DNA of 64,000 nt from Biomphalaria glabrata. Lineage: Eukaryota > Mollusca > Gastropoda > Planorbidae. Shown piece after piece: positions 1 through 11,019 of the stretch (positions are counted from its first letter, which is position 1; each line of letters starts with the position of its first letter). Location: NCBI RefSeq assembly GCF_947242115.1, contig NC_074727.1, positions 26,688,842 through 26,752,841 of the forward strand, given 5' to 3'. Below the pieces are notes generated by a model that was given only the letters and a program-made list of their open reading frames with translations, had not been told where the DNA came from and made no database searches. Both the position numbers and the translations under genes were made by a program.

Positions 1-613
1 ATAATCCCATCCCTAGATCTAAAACTCTAATCCAACTATTTTAACGCATAAATATATTAATTAAAGTCCATTCATTTCATATTTGGATCAAATAAACATT
101 CAAATTTGGTTTTCTAAATCTACATTCGTTTACGAAAGCTGCGAAGCCGAGGTGAGATAGGCCTAGATCTATATTCATTCATGAATCGCGTACTAAAAAT
201 TATTTCGTTTAATTGTTCACTTTATAATCCCATTCATTTAACAAAGCTATCGCTCTTTTCGTTTTTAATAGATAAGAATGTATCGACTTCGGGTAAACCC
301 ATTTTCGCAAAACTAATTTTATTTTCGTAGCGAAAGAGAAATAACGTGAAAGGATCATTAGCTACGTTTAACATACATCTAAATCCAATCCACTAGATTA
401 TTCAAAAGCAAATGTTTTAATTTTTAAAAAAATGGATTTTCCCCTATTAGCTATTTTGATCTGATAGCTTCATTCACACTATTTTTACATTGACACATTC
501 GCTGTACTTATTACATTATTATTTCGTTTAATTGTTTACAAAACACTCTCAGTGACTATATCGAAAGTAATGCGCAAATAAAGACCCGCGGGTCGCGGGT
601 AACATATGTCTAG
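1..613 (+). mobile_element. Helitron, 3' part (cut by window edge)
   Basis: The sequence ends in a Helitron-type terminus: a GC-rich hairpin at 584-600 (stem ACCCGCG / CGCGGGT, loop GGT), about ten bases of spacer, then CTAG at 610-613. The same end occurs at 2447-2476. Upstream DNA resembles the inside of the next element, so the two are copies of one family. No Rep/helicase frame is visible, so this is non-autonomous. The 5' end lies outside the window. Confidence 0.75.
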
Positions 614-2476
614 TATATTATAAAGTAGAATGTGTGGTGTATGTATGGATGTATGTTACTTATAGACATCAAAACCGCTTGACCAATCTTGATAAAACTA
701 GGCAGGAATGTTCCTTGGGTACTAACTTAGACCGTAGTGTATGTATTGTAGCCCTAAAACAAACTTAAGACCCTCAAAAAAAATAAAGTTGTCCGACTCT
801 ATTACAGATATAGTATTTTATGGATCTAGGCCATGTCTACAATGTTGACATGAGAAAAGATAGAAAGGATTTAGACCTAGATCTAATTTTAAGAAATACA
901 CTTTGCGCAGATAGTTTTTTACTTTGACACATGAAAATACAAAAGAAGATCCATTGATTTTATTATAAAATAAAATTAACCTTCAATTTTGTGTTTCAAA
1001 AGCATTTTTTACATAAATTAGCTCCTTATATCTGTGACTACAGATTTCCTGACGAACATTCTTTCATTAGACAATACCGTAATGAATCGCGTACTAAAAA
1101 TTAATTCGTTTAATTGTTTACTTTATAATCCCATCCCTAGATCTAAAACTCTAATTCAACTCTAAGATGATAAAACTTCTCTTCGCACAGATAGTTTTAT
1201 TTTCGCAAAACTAATTTTATTTTCGTAGCGAAAGAGAAATAACGTGAAAGATCATTAGCTACGTTTAACATACATCTAAATCCAATCGACTAGATTATTC
1301 AAAATCATTTTTTACATAAATTAGTTCCTGATGTCTGTGTGACTACAGATTTCCTGGCGAACATTCTTTCATTAGACATTACCAAATGGTTACACATTAA
1401 CACATCTCTCTACTGAGTCTATTCCTAGACCTAGATCTAAAACTCTTATTGAACTCTAAGATTATAAAACTTCTTTTCGCAAAGATAGTTTTATGCTTTA
1501 ACACATAAACACACTAATTATTGTCCATTCATTTTAAATTTTAATCAAATTAACATTCAAATTTGTTTTTCTAAAGCATTTTTAATACATTCGTTCGCTG
1601 TTCGCTAAAGCTGCGTGGCCGTGTTGAGATAGGCCTATATTCATTCATGAAAAAAGTTCACGCATGCGCAGCACAGAATGAACTCTATAAAAGCCAATTT
1701 TTAACTCTAGATTAGTGTAGATTTAGATGTATGTCTACCTCAAGATCTACTTTATACTTTATACACATGAACATACAAAATTTAGTCTATTCATCTCAAA
1801 TTTTAATCAAATATATGTAGGCCTACAAGCAAATGTTTTAATGATTGGACATTACCAAATGGTTACACATTAACACATCTCTCTACTGAGTCTATTCCTA
1901 GGCCTAGGTCTAAAACTCTTATTGAACTCTTAAGATGATAAAACTTCTTTTATGCTTTAACACATAAACATACTAATTATTGTCCATTCATTTCATATTT
2001 TAATCAAATTAACATTCAAATTTGTTTTTCTAAAGCATTTTTAATACATTCGTTCGCTGTTCGCTAAATAAAGCTGCGAAGCCGTGTTGACATAGGCCTA
2101 TATTCATTCATGAAAAAAGGTCACGCATGCGCAACTCAGAATGAACTCTATAAAAGCCAATTTTTAACTCTAGATTAGTGTAGATTTAGATCTATGTCTA
2201 CCTCAAGATCTACTTTATGCTTTAACACATGAACATACAAAATTAAGTCTATTCATCTCAAATTTTAATCAAATATATGTAGGCCTAAAAGCAAATGTTT
2301 TAATTTGAAAAAATGGATTTAAGCCTATTAGCTATTTTGATTTGATAGCTTCATTCACACTATTTTTACATTGACACATTCGCTTTACTTATTACATTAT
2401 TATTTCGTTTAAATGTGACTATATCGACAGTAATGCGCAAATAAAGACCCGCGGGTCGCGGGTAACATATGTCTAG
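610..2476 (+). mobile_element. Non-autonomous Helitron, joined head to tail to the previous one
   Basis: This element starts right at the CTAG end of the preceding Helitron, possibly sharing a TC at 609-610, with a 5' region (AAGTAGAATGTGTGG, then ACCGCTTGACCAATC) typical of Helitron 5' ends. It finishes with the hairpin at 2447-2463 and CTAG at 2473-2476. Length is about 1.87 kb. It carries no RepHel coding sequence and must rely on an autonomous partner for rolling-circle transposition. Internally it contains a tandem duplication of about 473 bp. The exact first base is uncertain by a few nucleotides. Confidence 0.8.
1378..2320 (+). repeat. Two tandem copies of a 473-bp unit inside the Helitron
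   Basis: The unit starting ATTACCAAATGGTTACAC at 1378 begins again at 1851. Both copies carry the same landmarks in order (CTCTCTACTGAGTC, ACGCATGCGCA, ACTCTATAAAAGCC), with small indels between them. A third, more divergent relative lies around 1-200. Confidence 0.8.
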
Positions 2477-2630
2477 TATATATATATAAAAGCAAAGTAA
2501 CGTATATAAAATAGCAAACAAATTCCATATTTTTAAAGCAATTATTTTCTTTTTCCGTAAGTCTACTTTTTTTTGATATGCCTAACGTCATGTCATTTTA
2601 GACGCGGTTAAAATTAAAAAAATAATCAGG

Positions 2631-2950
2631 ATTACAAAGAGAGTTTGTGTGATAACACAAACTCAGTTGCGGCTCTAGTCAGATCCCTGTCGGATCGCCT
2701 ATTTGCAAGGAATATTCAAGACGTGATTTTATTTTGATTGTCAAAAGTAATTATGTTTCAAAGATTCTATTGCCGTTGTAAAAAAAATATTTTTTTTCAG
2801 TTTTACATGTCTTGGATGTTCCTTTAAGTTAAAGATAATTAACTTTCTTGTCAAACCACACGCTGGACGACGGTGGATGGCACCGAGCAGGGCATGAACC
2901 CAGGACCATCGAGATAATCAGTCCAGCACGCTAACCGCATGACCAGGCAT
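2631..2950 (-). mobile_element. SINE family 1, near full length
   Basis: Read on the minus strand this is a tRNA-derived SINE: an A-box-like TGGTCATGCGGTTAGCG, a B-box-like GGGTTCATGCCC, a body ending AAACATGTAAAAC-like, and a conserved tail ending GAGTTTGTGT..ACACAAACTC. The same head, body and tail recur at 56399-56695, with partial copies at 5911, 18537, 26778, 45120 and 45935. It is a pol III retroposon that depends on LINE enzymes. Confidence 0.8.
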
Positions 2951-3149
2951 TGATGTTAACTTAATAACAAACTGGTTACAAACTGATATCCTATTATTGA
3001 TAAAGAGACGTATGACACATTACGGCATGATATCCACCGGATATGTACAATAGGTCAGACGAGTGATTTTAGATAATCTTTCAGAATTGATTTTAATCGA
3101 AGAAAAAAGAAGAACAAAAGAACAGATACCGTGCTTGTACTTTAATGTC

Positions 3150-3440
3150 GGAGGCGCGGTGGTTGAGCGATAAAGCGTTTGGCTTCCGAACCGGAAGTCC
3201 CGGGTTCAAATCCTGGTGAAGACTGGGATTTTTAATTTCGGGATCTTTGGGCACCTCTGAGTCCACCCAGCTCTATGGGTACCTGACATTAGTTAGGGAA
3301 AAGTAAGTAAAGTAAAGGCGGTTGGTCGTTGAGCTGACCACATGACACCCTTGTTAACCGTAGGCCACAGAAACAGATGACCTTTACATTATCTGCCCTA
3401 TAGATCACAAGGTCTGAAAGGGGGAAACGTGACTTTTTAC
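3150..3440 (+). mobile_element. SINE family 2 copy
   Basis: The head GGAGGCGCGGTGGTTGAGCG resembles the D-arm/A box of a Leu/Ser-type tRNA, and GGGTTCAAATCC is a B box. The body (GGGATTTTTAATTTCGG, CTGAGTCCACCCAGCTC, GGTACCTGACATTAG, CTGCCCTAT.GATCACAAGG) matches the copy at 38254-38535 throughout. It is not a tRNA gene, because the 3' half is SINE body and not an acceptor stem. Confidence 0.85.
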
Positions 3441-3689
3441 TTTTACTTCCATGTCTCAGCACAGTTAACAACAGAGCTAGTGGCATTTTCATTTCAATGG
3501 AACTAGAATGAGGATGTAGATCTACCTAATTTAAACTTCAGATTTAGTACTCTTATAATCTATATTTACTAGATCTAGATCTAAATAGCATAAACTTGGA
3601 ATAGTTTAGATGTAACTTAGATTACACTTATGCACACACAAAAAAAAAAAAAACAACTAGATAGATTATTAATAGACTGAATGCAACAA

Positions 3690-4560
3690 TGAATTTAAAA
3701 ATAGTATATTAGTTTTAGTATATTATAACATTGCAATATTGATCTAGACGTTTGGAAATCAAAATCTACAATTGAAGTCTAGAAATTGAAATTCTATATC
3801 TTGATCTAGTCTATATCATTTTAATCTAGACCTAGAAATTCTAGATCTAGAATCCACAATGATTTTAATTAGAATATAATTATAGATCTAGTTTAAAAAA
3901 TCTGGGAGTCAGATAACGAGGTTTAATAAACATTACTATACCGAATTGTTTTAGCACTTTATTTAAAGAATTAATTCCATATGACGTCAAAGGAAAAAAA
4001 TCCACTACGTCACACGGTCTAGTTATGCTAAAAAAAATGTCTTCATCGGTACGAGCAAGTTTTCGAGGGCTCATAGACATTGGTGCACCGAGTTTTTTTT
4101 TAAGCATAACATTAAAAGAATTCATTCATATGACGTCAAAGGAAAAAAATCCATTAGGGTACTATGGGCTAGTGCCCCCCAAAAATTCTCTATTAACTCA
4201 AGAGATTTAACGATCAATAGACATTGGAGTTTAAATAGAATTTATTTAAAGAGGATTAAAGCCGCATTTTTTGTGCGTTTCGTCATATTAAAATAAAAAA
4301 TGTATATAAAAGCTATTGAAAATTTGATTCACCTTTAATTTTCCTTCCAAAACATGGCAATAGATTTAAGTATGTATAATAGATTGTTCCGGATGTTTAT
4401 ATATATAGTGATAGAAAAAGACAATTCCAGATAAATCTAATGCCGTTAATTAAATTTTTGGGATGGTCTCGTATAAAAATTAGATGTACATAGCCTTTTA
4501 GAGAGATTTTCATACCATACTTTGGTGTTAGGAAGTTGTTTTCCTTAAAAAATCTTCTTG
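3690..4560. repeat. Dispersed repeat, MULE-associated (short copy)
   Basis: This block matches 46110-47390 in order: TTAGTTTTAGTATATT, a CTAGAT-rich part, then tandem modules containing CATATGACGTCAAAGGAAA, TACGTCACACGG and TAGACATTGGTGCACCGAG, then AAAGCCGCATTTTTTG..GCG, GTTCCGGATGTTT and GGATGGTCTCGTATAAAAAT. The module is present about twice here and about four times in the other copy. In the other copy transposase remnants follow; here they are absent, so this is probably a non-autonomous derivative. A diverged relative may sit at 7260-7560. Confidence 0.6.
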
Positions 4561-4599
4561 CCAACATTTGCAAAGCAGTTCGTGTAGAGGTTAGATTAG

Positions 4600-5620
4600 A
4601 GTAGTTTTGCATTGTTTTAGAAGATCTGGGGGGATACCATCGCATCCGGGTGCTTTGCGGGCAGCAATGTTGTCTATGGCTTTGTTGAGCTCTGACAGGG
4701 TGGGTATTTCGTCTAGCTCGTTCATTGTGGGTAATTGTATGATGGCCTTAAGGGCTGAGTCAGATACTCACTTTCGGCTTTGCCTTGCCAGAAGAAGGTG
4801 TAGTCTTTTTCTTTGATTGAACCAGAGTCAGCTAAACGAGTTTCCTGAAGGGCGGCAATGTCTACTTTGAGCCTGGACAGTTCATCGTTTATTATTGCAG
4901 ATTTTCTGGCATCTTCTATATCTGGTAAGTTTTCATTAAGTCCAGTTTGTAGAGTACGCACATTCCACGTGCCCAGTTTAAGAGTGGAGCTCCTCTTACT
5001 TTTCTTTATGTCGACTGGTACATTGACTTTGTGCCTGCTTTTCAGATTTTGTCCAATCCTCGTGTACCCAAACGAGGAAGACAGGCATGACGGGACAGCA
5101 CCTTATTGGCTGGGGGCTTGAGGCGGGCGGTAGCTGTCCATTGGAATCCTAGGATCCCTCCCACCGACGAAAGTGGCCCCTGGCCCCCTGCTCTACGTCA
5201 ATTGAGCATTTGAGCTTATAACCGGTGACTGCCACTTCCTGTGTTTGGCCGACGCCAAAGGCGAAACTGGAGTGTCATCTCCAGTTTTTGGGGTTAGGGC
5301 TTTGAATAATGAGATGAAAGCCTGGGCATTGTTTATGGTCGAAACGATGTCGCCCACACAGCAGTTCCCCCTTCTCCGCGCAGCTGATGTGACCAAAGGA
5401 ACGGAATATCCAATACAGTTTGGGATCAGTAGCGCCGCAGGATCTGCCAGGCTGTAGCATGGTATGCCACAGTCTGCCTAAGGGTCACCAGCTCCTGATT
5501 TTTCCTCAGGGTTGTCTCCCGAAACCTTTCCCGTGTTTGGTTATAGCCACAGGGCAGCGGAGGTTTGGATTCAGAGTTTTCCTTCTCCTAGATGGGTAGC
5601 CAACCAAGGCTTGCGAGCAG
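4600..5620 (-). pseudogene. LINE 5' fragment: endonuclease start joined to pre-RT linker
   Basis: On the minus strand the leader (from about 5620) is followed by the start of an APE-type endonuclease: LGTWNVRTLQTGLNEN, then DIAALQETRLADSGS at about 4820-4870. Shortly after YTFFWQGK the sequence jumps to the segment that normally precedes the RT fingers (MNELDEIPTLSELNKAI.. ARKAPGCDGIPPDLLK) at about 4600-4740. Most of the endonuclease and all of the RT core are deleted. The leader end resembles that of the LINE at 6090-6870. A non-LTR retrotransposon acts in the nucleus by target-primed reverse transcription; this copy is dead. Confidence 0.7.
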
Positions 5621-5910
5621 GAGGGGGGGGGGGACAACAAATATAAATATTAGTTAAAGGTGTTTTTTTCTGGTCAACTAAAATTAAAAGAAAACATTTA
5701 TCTTTGTTTATAAAGGCTAAGAATGCACGTTGTATGTAAATATCACGCACATTTATTTTAATGGACTTTTTATGCAGCGACTTTCGTTCAATAGCGTGAC
5801 AAGCATCTGTAAGACATGGTGCTATCAGTTTCCTCAAAATTTAAAAAATAAACAGATCTTATTTATTTTTTGTTTAACTAATTCCATTCTAAATCTATAA
5901 CACTAGGACA
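5621..5910. other. No recognisable feature
   Basis: AT-rich sequence beginning with a G run at about 5622-5633. I see no gene or known repeat here. Confidence 0.5.
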
Positions 5911-6084
5911 CCTGGCTGCCTGGTCGTGCGGTTTGCACGCTGGACTGTCGTTCAGATTTATCGATGGTCCCGGGTTCAAACCCTGCCCGCTCCCATCCCC
6001 CGTCGTCCTGCGGGAGGTTTGGACTAGGAAGTAATTATCTTCAACTCTGAAGGAACATCCGAAACATGTAAAACATTTTACATT
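5911..6084 (+). mobile_element. SINE family 1, head and body, tail missing
   Basis: TGGTCGTGCGGTTTGCACG (A-box region) and CGGGTTCAAACCCTGC (B box) are both clear, followed by the body through GAAACATGTAAAAC. The conserved tail is absent: the sequence runs straight into the 3'-truncated LINE at 6090, so the junction is a truncation or rearrangement. This is the best-preserved head of the family in the window. Confidence 0.8.
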
Positions 6085-6089
6085 TTACA

Positions 6090-6870
6090 AGCGCTGTAGT
6101 CGTTCCCCACTCGAGCGTTGAAAACTTGAAGTCACCCATGATAATAAGTTTGTCAGTCGTGTCCACCTTGCACAGAACTCTCCTCAGGTCAGCGTAGAAT
6201 CTTTCCTTGGTTTCAGGCTCTGTCTGCAGCGTGGGAGCGTAAGCACTGATAATAGTGACGTATCTAGAGCCATATAACGGTAGTATGAGCGACATCAGTC
6301 GGTCTGAGTGACCAGCAGGGATATCTAGTAGTTTCTTGGCAAGAGATTGCTTTACCATAAAGGCCACCCCCGATTGCTTGTGCTCCTCAGGTCCTCTTTC
6401 GGACCAGTATAGGGTGTAGCTAGCCCTTCTTTCAGTCAGCGACCCCTGGATCGCCAAGCGTCCCTCACTGAGGGCAGCTATGTCTACATCTAGCCGAGTC
6501 AATTCTAATGCCACCAGTGCAGACTTCCGTTGAGGGCATTCGCTTTTGTTGCTATCCTGCAGTGTGCGGACATTCCAGCAGGTGACTTTGAGAAGTATCC
6601 TTTTATCGACTCGTTTGGGACTAGTCATTTGTGGGCTAATTACTGCATTGCTTCCAGCTTGCGCAGAGTATTTTTAAAGTGATAATTGGCTCGCGCAGGC
6701 CAATAGACCTAGCACTCTTTAAACTAAATGCAGTTCACAGTAGCACAGACGTCTGTGAACCACAGATAGCCGTAGTGTTATATCGGAGTTTCCTTCTCCT
6801 AGACTGGCTGCCGACCAAAGCTATAGAGCTCAGTCTGCCCAGTGGTCGAATTGTTGATTTGGTTCTACAT
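6090..6870 (-). pseudogene. LINE 5' fragment: leader and APE endonuclease
   Basis: An open minus-strand frame from 6628 to about 6095 encodes an APE-type endonuclease N-terminus: TCWNVRTLQDSN (N of the metal-binding region), then DVDIAALSEGRLA (the E position), then IISAYAPTLQ and IIMGDFKFS, which corresponds to the GDFNA motif. The remaining endonuclease and the whole RT are missing because the copy stops at the SINE. Upstream, 6630-6870 is leader DNA sharing CTTCTCCTAGA-type sequence with the LINE at 4600-5620. This is the same broad LINE group as LINE-N (18834-21831). Confidence 0.75.
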
Positions 6871-6984
6871 CCTTAAGTTAGATCTTATCTAGATCTAGTC
6901 CTAGAGTTAGTGAATACTAGTAAATCTAGTAATGATAGATGATAAAGGTCTAGCCCTAGCTTTAGAATCAACAACTAGCCTATT

Positions 6985-7190
6985 TAAAAAGTGTTTTATT
7001 AGACTTAGACTTGACTAGATAGATCAATATAGTTTTATTAGATTTAGACTTGATTGACTAGATAGATCAATACAGTTTTATTAGTCTTAGACTTGACTAG
7101 ATAGATCCCTACAGTTTTATTAGACTTAGACTTGACTAGATAGATCCCTACAGTTTTATTAGACTTAGACTTGACTAGATAGATCAATCC
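6985..7190. repeat. Small block of the 39-bp minisatellite
   Basis: About five imperfect copies of the unit TTAGACTTAGACTTGACTAG + ATAGATCAATACAGTTTTA, the same unit that forms the large array at 9035-9752, about 1.9 kb away. Confidence 0.85.
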
Positions 7191-7199
7191 TATACTCTT

Positions 7200-7880
7200 A
7201 AGCGAGCAATTCTTGTATGTATGTATGTATGTATATATATTTATATATATATAAATTTTATTTCGAAAACGGATCTAACGATTTTCTTTAAAAGTTCACG
7301 GTATGTGCATAATAGTGAGAAAAAAATTCTCAACTCATTGGCCACATCGGGAAAACTCGAGGTCGACCGTTATATCGGTTTGAAAATGCCTCATTATCGA
7401 AAAATTAATTTTGGCTAGAATGTTTTATGAATGAAAATTTTCCGTGACGTGAACGGGAAAAACGCTGCCTACGTCACTAGGCTTACCGCAGTACACTAAA
7501 ATATTTCTTTGCAAACAATTTAAGAACGAGTTCTCAAGGATCAATAGACCTAATTAAACATTTGCACACCATCTTACTGTAGATTGATTTATTATAGAAC
7601 TATGAAAGAAAAGTAATGAAATTAAATGTGCCAATGTACGATTAGTTATTGTGTTTTGAAGGCTTTATAAATTGATAACACTTTAATTGCCTAGAGCGGT
7701 GTAGATACCTTGTACTTTGTTGTTTATTATGCTGGTGACCTTCAGCTGTTCTATTTCAGCTAAAGCAAGTTGGCGCCTAAACTGGTCTTTTAAGCGTTTC
7801 GGTATTACGTCGTCCACTTTTTTAGCTCACCAAAAAAAGACTGCCTTTGGCATGCGTTCGTCTGAGATTCGTCTTCCATA
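7200..7880. other. Unclassified AT-rich DNA
   Basis: Holds a GTAT/TA microsatellite at 7216-7255 and, at 7260-7560, words (CTACGTCACTAGGCTTACC, GAGTTCTCAAGGATCAATAGA) faintly like the MULE-associated modules at 3880-4230. No gene is visible. Confidence 0.4.
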
Positions 7881-7884
7881 CAGG

Positions 7885-8150
7885 ATACCGCTCTGTCCAG
7901 CGTAACTGACGGACTTAAAGAATTACCTCTATTCAAAGCCCCGGATACACATTTGAGACCAAAGAAAATCTGCTGTCGAGAACAGAGGCAGACTCGAAAA
8001 GAAAATCTTAATCGACCACTGTTTGACAATGGTTATGCTTGCCCTGGATGTGGCAAAATTTGTAGGTCACAGCAGGGGCTGCGTAGCCAGGGGAAATACT
8101 GCAATCCTCATTAATCTTAGGAATCGAAGACAAGCCTTATTATTATTTTT
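7885..8150 (+). pseudogene. LINE 3' end with C-terminal zinc-finger remnant
   Basis: The plus frame reads THLRPKKICCREQ..RKENLNRPLF then YACPGCGKICRSQQGLRSQ..YCNPH and a stop at 8113. This is the C-terminal CxxC finger that ends this LINE group (compare CPTCDRSCVSRIGLFSH in LINE-N). The usual His of the finger is not present here. A (TTA)-type tail follows at about 8136. The copy is strongly 5'-truncated. The same 3' end recurs at 17405-17520. Confidence 0.7.
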
Positions 8151-8329
8151 TTTTGCTGTTGAATTATTACCATAAGTTCGTGCTTTGTGTCTACTGTCCC
8201 GTACCAAAACAAAGGAAATGGTCATAACACAGCTTCTCTACGCCTTACGTGCTCACACTGAACATGATATCTAGCCAGCGGCCAACGAGTTTGCGTACGC
8301 TGCAGCCTCTTTTTATTTAACTATACACC

Positions 8330-8580
8330 TCGGTAAAAAGCTTGGGGTTAGGGCTTGGAGATGGAAGGCCCAGTTGAGATCTGAATGGAGGGATGTGTAT
8401 AACCAGGCCATATCCCTCCACGGGCTGTAGCACCACTGGGATGGATGGATGGTATGAACTTCTTATAGTCCAACAGTCAGGCTGGGCAGGGCACGTATCC
8501 CGTATGGGTAACGAGCATATTGTTTGGCGTAACAGAGGTGTCCCATGGAAACGTTTCTTTAGAAAACTAATGCAATGATT
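8330..8580 (+). pseudogene. Possible LINE fragment
   Basis: The frame QSGWAGHVSRMGNEHIVW resembles the conserved LGWLGHVRRM block near the C-terminus of LINE-group proteins. The preceding sequence (GGTTAGGGCTTGGAG.., CATATCCCTCCACGGGCTG) looks like a repeat but I cannot classify it. Confidence 0.3.
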
Positions 8581-8599
8581 TAAGTCTATTAAGAAAAAA

Positions 8600-9030
8600 T
8601 GCGCCATTTTACTTTGTCACAAAGTGCCTGTTTTACCCTATAACGTAGAGATTTGCGTCACTTGATGTTTCGTACTAAAGCCATAATGAATATACTAATT
8701 CCATAATTAAATGTTTGAACGTAACCACCTAAGAAGTTACACTGCAAAGACTTTCTTCTAAGCCAGTAATAGTAGACCTACAATGGTTTTACACAAAAAA
8801 TGGATTGTAAAACTATAAGACGGATGTGAGCTGTGGTTTGTCTAGACTATAGAAGGACTTAAGAGACTTTATATTTAATCGCCATGTATAATTACATTTA
8901 GAACTAACAGAACACTAAATGTAACTCTTCAGATTAGTAGTAGGCCTATTTATATGATCGTTCATTTTCGTAATTACAAAAATATTCCCAAAATGACTTA
9001 GGAAATTATTTAACCGAGCTAGGATCGGTC
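8600..9030. other. No recognisable feature
   Basis: AT-rich DNA leading to the 39-bp array. Nothing in it can be supported as a gene or known repeat. Confidence 0.4.
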
Positions 9031-9034
9031 ATCC

Positions 9035-9752
9035 AGGTACTATAGTTTTATTAGACTTAGACTTGACTAGATAGATCAATATAGTTTTATTAGACTTAGA
9101 CTTGACTAGATAGATCAATATAGTTTTAGTAGACTTAGACTTGACTAGATAGATCAATACAGTGTTATTAGACTTTGACTTGACTAGATAGATCAATATA
9201 GTTTTATTAGACTTAGACTTGACTAGATAAATCACTACAGTTTTATTAGACTTAGACTTGACTAGATAGATCCCTACAGTTTTATTAGACTTAGACTTGA
9301 CTAGATAGATCCCTACAGTTTTATTAGACTTAGACTTGACTAGATAGATCCCTACAGTTTTATTAGACTTAGACTTGACTAGATAGATCACTACAGTTTT
9401 ATTAGACTTAGACTTGACTAGATAGATCCCTACAGTTTTATTAGACTTAGACTTGACTAGATAGATCCCTACAGTTTTATTAGACTTAGACTTGACTAGA
9501 TAGATCCCTACAGTTTTATTAGACTTAGACTTGACTAGATAGATCCCTACAGTTTTATTAGACTTAGACTTGACTAGATAGATCACTACAGTTTTATTAG
9601 ACTTAGACTTGACTAGATAGATCCCTACAGTTTTATTAGACTTAGACTTGACTAGATAGATCCCTACAGTTTTATTAGACTTAGACTTGACTAGATAGAT
9701 CACTACAGTTTTATTAGACTTAGACTTGACTAGATAGATCACTACAGTCTCC
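9035..9752. repeat. 39-bp minisatellite, about 18 copies
   Basis: Tandem array of TTTTATTAGACTTAGACTTG + ACTAGATAGATCNNTACAG. Units at the edges carry the variant CAATATAG; central units mostly carry CCCTACAG or CACTACAG, so the middle of the array is more homogeneous. Because 39 is divisible by three, the minus strand stays open for 251 codons as a 13-residue repeat; that frame is a by-product, not a gene. Confidence 0.95.
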
Positions 9753-9789
9753 AGATCCAGATACAATCTACGTTGTTTACACAATCATC

Positions 9790-10600
9790 AGAGAGAAGGA
9801 AAACGTCATTGGTTAATATGTATGGCTAAATGCATGACGCGTAGGACGTAATCATCTTCTTTTATGAAGTAACGTCTGTATTATATAAGATAAGAAGATA
9901 AAGTTAATGTCTTTCATTGAAATAAAAAAAAAATGGTGTTGCATTGTGTGAAAGCGTGTGTATGTGTAAGGGGCTGACATATGTTAAATATTGAGACGCC
10001 GAAGAAAAGAGATGTTACGCAGGACTAGCTTTGTCTTTTTGTAGGCGGAAAAAAAAAGGGGGGGGGGGGAGTGGATAAGTAGCAGTGCTACTTCCAAAAG
10101 CATATGAGCGTGTGTGTGTGCTCGGGAGTAGCGTTGTAAAGCGATTTTGTTTTTCAAATCAATTCAAAAGGAAATTAAGATGCGGAGGATAAAATAATCA
10201 ACAAAAATGGGGGGGGGGGGGGGGAGATGAAAAAAGAGCGGGTCGTTTAATAGTTACAGATCCACCAATTCTAGGGCTAAAATGTAGGTTAAAAAGGCTG
10301 CAAACTAATTCACGGGCGTAGCCAGTGTGTACTGTTAGTTAGATATATGAGGAGCTAATCATGTATTTAAGATGCATATTACCTGGCCTTGACATTGTGG
10401 ACATCACAGTTAGGTGTGAACATAAATCTGGAAACAGAAGAGAAATGGTGAGCATTTAGCCTAAACTATTAATTTGTATAACATTTCAAAACATATATAA
10501 ACTACTCATTTGTACAGCATTTCAAAACATATCCATGCTATCAATATAAAGTACTCATTTGTATAAGACTGAAATAAATAAACTATTGTGAAAATGATTT
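9790..10600. other. Intergenic DNA with G/C homopolymers
   Basis: Contains G runs at about 10055-10068 and 10209-10224, a TG/GT-rich tract near 10110, and CATTTGTA..ATTTCAAAACATAT repeated near 10485 and 10515. No gene seen. The end of this stretch (10601 and about 10637) holds AATAAA signals on the minus strand that could serve the exon at 10719-11002. Confidence 0.5.
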
Positions 10601-10718
10601 TTATTGTATTTTTACTGCATTAAAATTTCTTTTTTTTTATTCATAATGTTATCTTTTGACCTGCATATGAGCGCATCCCCCCCCCCCAGGTCATTGTCCG
10701 TATAAGAAACTGTAAGTG

Positions 10719-11002
10719 TTACTCCACTACTGAGATGTCATTAAAGTAATTACTTTGTGTAGAAACATGTACAGCGGCCTCCTCCCGTAGCCTACTTCCT
10801 GCTGGTGTCATCTTGACGTCACAGTGAGGGGGAGATGAAGCAGTTGAGAAATCAATAAGAACATAGTCTGATTGAATAGTGGCTAATGGCTGGAATAAAT
10901 GATGGATTGCTTCATTCACTAATGGAGGGCGCACGCTCAATGCTTGTTTGAGTGAATCAACTTGACCAAGTGTTAGATTAAGCTCTTTATTCTTGTCAGT
11001 GT
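10719..11002 (-). CDS. Candidate 3'-terminal exon of an unrecognised host gene
   Basis: On the minus strand a pyrimidine-rich stretch ending TTTGTTTCCAG (the AG is at 11003-11004) precedes an open frame of about 93 codons starting DTDKNKELNLTLGQVDSLKQ and ending SNYFNDISVVE at a TAA (10719-10721). Unlike other frames nearby it has mixed, non-repetitive composition and resembles no transposon protein I know. Minus-strand AATAAA signals lie about 80-115 bases beyond the stop. It contains SDYVLIDF and SNYFND, which look like tyrosine motifs (YxN type), but that reading is speculative. No upstream exon was found in the window. It could also be a relic exon or a chance frame. Confidence 0.4.
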
Positions 11003-11019
11003 CTGGAAACAAATGTCCT

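Noticed and set aside
3150-3230. tRNA gene
   Set aside because: A and B boxes are present but the sequence continues into SINE body that recurs at 38254; no acceptor stem closes.
5193-5460. Short frames over the LINE leader
   Set aside because: They overlap each other on both strands in the 5' leader of a dead LINE, with no conserved protein motif.
9029-9784. 251-codon minus-strand open frame of 13-residue repeats
   Set aside because: It is the translation of the 39-bp minisatellite, open only because 39 is a multiple of three; no start context, splice or domain supports it.
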